64,000 nucleotides of DNA from Fimbriimonadaceae bacterium (lineage in GTDB: Bacteria > Armatimonadota > Fimbriimonadia > Fimbriimonadales > Fimbriimonadaceae). Below the pieces are notes generated by a model. It had not been told where the DNA came from. It saw only the letters and a program-made list of their open reading frames with translations, and did no database searches. How positions within the stretch are numbered: position 1 is the stretch's first letter; each line of letters opens with the position of its first letter. The DNA lies in NCBI GenBank assembly GCA_019638775.1, contig JAHBTD010000002.1:248001-312000 (forward strand), written 5' to 3'. Of this stretch, positions 61,449 through 64,000 are shown one piece after another. Position numbers and translations under genes: made by a program.

Positions 61449-62402
61449 TTGAGAGTGAAAGCGATCGCAATTGCAACGGGCATGCTGTTTTCCGTTATGG
61501 CAACAGCGCAGACGGTTGACCTGAACCAGGTCGTCGTCACGGTGAACGGCGAGAAAGTTCTTGCGAATGAATATTTCCGGCGCATGGAGTACCTCCAAGT
61601 GAACCAAAGCCTGGGCGACATGGCGGTTCGGTTTACTCCCGGATTTCTCACGATCGAACAGCTTGTGACTGAGCGACTCACTATGCAGCTCGCCAAGCAA
61701 AAAGGCTGCTTCCCGAGCGATGCGGAGCTTCAGACCGAATACAAAGACGCCACAACGTCGAATCCCGATCTGGAGAAAAACTGGCTGCGAACGGGGCGGA
61801 CGAAGGAAGAGCTCATGGCGCAGATGCGCTACGAGATGAGCCAGTTCAAGCTTCAAACATTTGGTATCAACATCACCGACCAAGAGGTCGAGGACTTCTA
61901 CAAAAAGAACCCGACGATGTTCACGATCCCTAAGCGTGCGCGCCTTCGAATGATCGTTTGTTCCGATATCAACCTTCGCGCTAAGATCGATTCTGAGCTT
62001 AAAGCAGGGAAGAAGTTTGAGGATTTGGCGACGCAGTACAGCGAAGACGTCACCAAGAGCGTTGGCGGCGATATTGGCTGGCAGGCTTTTGGGGCGCTGT
62101 CGGGCCCTGTACGTGCTGAGCTTGAAGCGATTAAGGCAGGTCAGGCCACAAACTGGATTGCTGGGAAGTCGTCTTCTGTGAAATTCTTCCTCGTTGAAGT
62201 CAAGCAACAGGAGCTTCAAGCTTACGATGCCGACACCAAGAGGCTGCTTCGCCGAAGGATCATGCTTGATCGTGGAATCAACAAGAATAACCTCGCTGAG
62301 GAGATGAAGGCTTTCCGTGCAAAGGCGAAGATCGAGATCACGAACCCCGTCTTTGCCGAGCAGTACAAGGGTCTGCTTGACAGCATGATGAGCGGTGGAT
62401 AA
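61449..62402 (+). CDS. Exported parvulin-type peptidyl-prolyl isomerase (PpiC/SurA/PrsA-like)
   Basis: 317 residues. A TTG at 61449 with GGGAGAG five bases upstream is the likely start (GTG at 61455 possible). Signal peptide AIAIATGMLFSVMATAQ. The N-terminal SurA_N-like helices include EYFRRMEYLQVNQSLGDMAV. A parvulin domain at about 165-260 has KFEDLATQYSEDVTKSVGGDIGW (in part). The architecture helix-parvulin-helix is that of SurA/PrsA foldases, which assist folding of exported proteins. The gap to etfA is 86 nt, so it may have its own control. Confidence 0.9.
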   Translation: MRVKAIAIATGMLFSVMATAQTVDLNQVVVTVNGEKVLANEYFRRMEYLQVNQSLGDMAVRFTPGFLTIEQLVTERLTMQLAKQKGCFPSDAELQTEYKDATTSNPDLEKNWLRTGRTKEELMAQMRYEMSQFKLQTFGINITDQEVEDFYKKNPTMFTIPKRARLRMIVCSDINLRAKIDSELKAGKKFEDLATQYSEDVTKSVGGDIGWQAFGALSGPVRAELEAIKAGQATNWIAGKSSSVKFFLVEVKQQELQAYDADTKRLLRRRIMLDRGINKNNLAEEMKAFRAKAKIEITNPVFAEQYKGLLDSMMSGG

Positions 62403-62410
62403 GCTCTTAG

Positions 62411-63799
62411 CTACTGCTTGCTGGCTTGCTTTGCCTGGACCAGCTTTTCGTGAACGTAGCGATTCTCGCTCATCGTACGTACTTGGTCGGCGGTGCCTTT
62501 CATCGGCCCGAGTTTGCCATTGATCATCTCGTCGATCTTTACTAGCCGGTCGTAAGCCGAGTTCTTGTCGTTTGAATAGAAGTCCAGCAGGGCTTCACGC
62601 CATTCTTTTGCAGCCTTGCCTGGTTTGGGTTCTACGCCTGCCTCTTTTAAGAACTCTTTGGCAACCTCAATCGGGATCGCGTAGTTTTGTTCGGGTGCGT
62701 CCTCCTTTCCTGCGACGTTGAGCCCGATGAGCTTTCCCTTGTCGTTGAGTACTGGACCGCCACTATCTCCGTGGTGAATGCCTGCCGTCATATGGATTAG
62801 GTTCCAGTTACCTTCCATTGGCATGATCTGCCCGACACGTCCATCGTGAATGACGCACAGGTAAGTTGCACGCAGACGCATTCCCGTATCAACTGCGGCT
62901 CCGGGAAAGCCGAAACAGTAAACGTTTGCCCCGGCGCTCACCTGACTCGAATCGCCCAGTTCTATGGCGATCAGGTTCTTGGCCTCGCACTTCAAAACGG
63001 CGACATCTTTTCCGGGATAGATCGTCCCGCTTGCCAAGACCTTGGCTTCGGAAGTGTTTTGGATAATCGACTCTTCGTGGCTCGGGAAGAATTCAGCCAA
63101 AGAGGAGGTTGTAACTTCTTCACGCTCAGGGAGATCTTCGAGGGGGCGTTTCTTGGGAAAAAGCACTCGGACTGATCTGAACTTCACGGTGGCCTTGATT
63201 TGTGGGCTAAGCCATTGAGCGACCGCGTAGATCGCGTTTTGCCTGGTTGCTGAGCTTGGTTTTAGATAATATCGATCCTCCAGGTCCTTAATGACGACTT
63301 GGGCTACGGCAAGGACGATGGAATCGGCCGGAATCTGCCCATCGGCAACAACATGCTTATTCGTGAGGATGACACCACTGGGATCGACAACAACGCCACT
63401 CCCTTCCGAGTAGGGTCGATTTTTCATCTCGAATTCATCGGACTGAAGCGTCGGTTCAAGGAAGTCATCTGGGCTTTTTGTGAGTACTCGGAATGCGTAC
63501 TCGGAGTCGACCATTCCATCTGGAACAAGACCTTTTGAGCGGTCTTCGCTAACCCGATTATCGAGAATTGTTCTTTGAGTGGTGTAGAAGGTGTAAGAGT
63601 TGAATGACGTGGATGTTCTTAGCTTGACGTCATAGGGGCCAGTCAACGTGATGTCGCCATAGGAGTAAATCTTTACGGTGGCGGCCTGCCCCAGCGCTGT
63701 GATCATCTCGTGATCTAAGCGTTCAGGTTCGGTGCGTCCACCACATCCCAATATTAGCAAGCAGGTCAGCAAGCTCAAAGACATGCCAAGTTTCTTCAT
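62411..63799 (-). CDS. Trypsin-like serine protease lipoprotein
   Basis: 462 residues. Lipoprotein signal with lipobox LILGC (MKKLGMSLSLLTCLLILGC). The protease domain has His149 in VILTNKHVV, the Asp in KDVAVLKCEA and Ser346 in HHGDSGGPVLND. The chymotrypsin fold of the DegP type is followed by only a short helical tail (~400-462), not a PDZ domain. The region ~165-260, between the His and the Asp, carries a ~75-residue insertion of the type QIKATVKFRSVRVLFPKKR. GAGGAAGGG upstream of the ATG at 63799 supports the start. It probably works in envelope quality control. Confidence 0.88.
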   Translation of the reverse strand: MKKLGMSLSLLTCLLILGCGGRTEPERLDHEMITALGQAATVKIYSYGDITLTGPYDVKLRTSTSFNSYTFYTTQRTILDNRVSEDRSKGLVPDGMVDSEYAFRVLTKSPDDFLEPTLQSDEFEMKNRPYSEGSGVVVDPSGVILTNKHVVADGQIPADSIVLAVAQVVIKDLEDRYYLKPSSATRQNAIYAVAQWLSPQIKATVKFRSVRVLFPKKRPLEDLPEREEVTTSSLAEFFPSHEESIIQNTSEAKVLASGTIYPGKDVAVLKCEAKNLIAIELGDSSQVSAGANVYCFGFPGAAVDTGMRLRATYLCVIHDGRVGQIMPMEGNWNLIHMTAGIHHGDSGGPVLNDKGKLIGLNVAGKEDAPEQNYAIPIEVAKEFLKEAGVEPKPGKAAKEWREALLDFYSNDKNSAYDRLVKIDEMINGKLGPMKGTADQVRTMSENRYVHEKLVQAKQASKQ

Positions 63800-63900
63800 G
63801 GCCCTTCCTCACCCTGATGGAGATACTCAAGGAGTTCTTTAAGAATAACAAACCTGGCGGCTTTGCGAGACGCTAATCTGCACTCATAGGCTTGGGTGAA

Positions 63901-64000
63901 TTACAGCCCGTGCTTCTCGATAGCCGGAAGCAACTTCGTTGAAAACTCTTTGATGTCGCACGCCCAAAGATCGAGACCCTGGCGGCAGTATCGCTCTGGG
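63901..64000 (-). CDS. C-terminal fragment of an unidentified protein (cut by the right edge)
   Basis: The last 32 codons of a minus-strand gene entering from the right, ending ...LLPAIEKHGL and a TAA at 63903-63901. Composition and codon choice fit coding sequence. It is too short to identify. Confidence 0.5.
   Translation of the reverse strand, partial: PERYCRQGLDLWACDIKEFSTKLLPAIEKHGL

Overview
The window looks like a chromosomal segment of a Gram-negative-type (diderm) bacterium, most likely from the Armatimonadota (Fimbriimonadia-like). This placement is inferred from gene content: a DUF1501 + PSCyt/PSD1 cytochrome pair of the planctomycete type, a PorV/FadL-like outer-membrane barrel, a zinc metalloprotease of the DUF5117 type, and otherwise ordinary bacterial housekeeping genes. 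It was not tested by database search. I see no tRNA, rRNA, CRISPR array, insertion sequence or prophage. Coding density is high. Both ends cut through a gene.

Layout. 1-8651: a HEAT-like protein (cut by the left edge), secreted metalloprotease, LCP-family wall-polymer ligase, class V aminotransferase with a G-rich heptanucleotide repeat at its promoter, and a subtilase. 8828-15284: a GspE/PilB-like ATPase, a DMT transporter, an alpha/beta hydrolase, then grpE-glmM-coaX. 15376-16928: two unrecognised membrane or HEAT-like genes. 17021-20507: a tight three-gene envelope operon (Ig-like protein, PorV-like barrel, caspase-fold protein without catalytic residues), preceded by a HAD phosphatase. 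21496-25988: the DUF1501/PSD1 pair. 26169-32018: cheW-cheA-HDOD-fliD. 32015-36590: a NatAB-like ABC exporter and a BlaR1/BlaI pair. 36645-42688: amidase, VOC protein, AlkZ/YcaQ-like protein, two zinc-ribbon membrane proteins and a serine beta-lactamase-like hydrolase. 42873-44299: scpA-scpB.

44388-46849 holds a yybP-ykoY (manganese) riboswitch with its own intrinsic terminator, followed by htpX, a zf-TFIIB protein and a TerC transporter. 46969-50234 is the proteostasis operon tig-clpP-clpX. 50371-52620 is a YyaL-type protein fused to a DsbD-alpha-like domain. Then come mazG, the infC-rpmI-rplT operon (with an apparent AUA start on infC and a 155-nt out-of-frame overlap with rpmI), a HCDH-ECH fusion, a TlpA-like thioredoxin, a candidate sigma-54-driven small RNA, an AraC-DUF899 fusion, etfB-etfA, a parvulin-type PPIase and a lipoprotein trypsin-like protease.

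Expression signals. At least a dozen genes have a TATAAT-like -10 box ending only 5-8 nt before the start codon and no Shine-Dalgarno, which predicts leaderless mRNAs. Other genes have clear Shine-Dalgarno sites, so the organism appears to use both modes.
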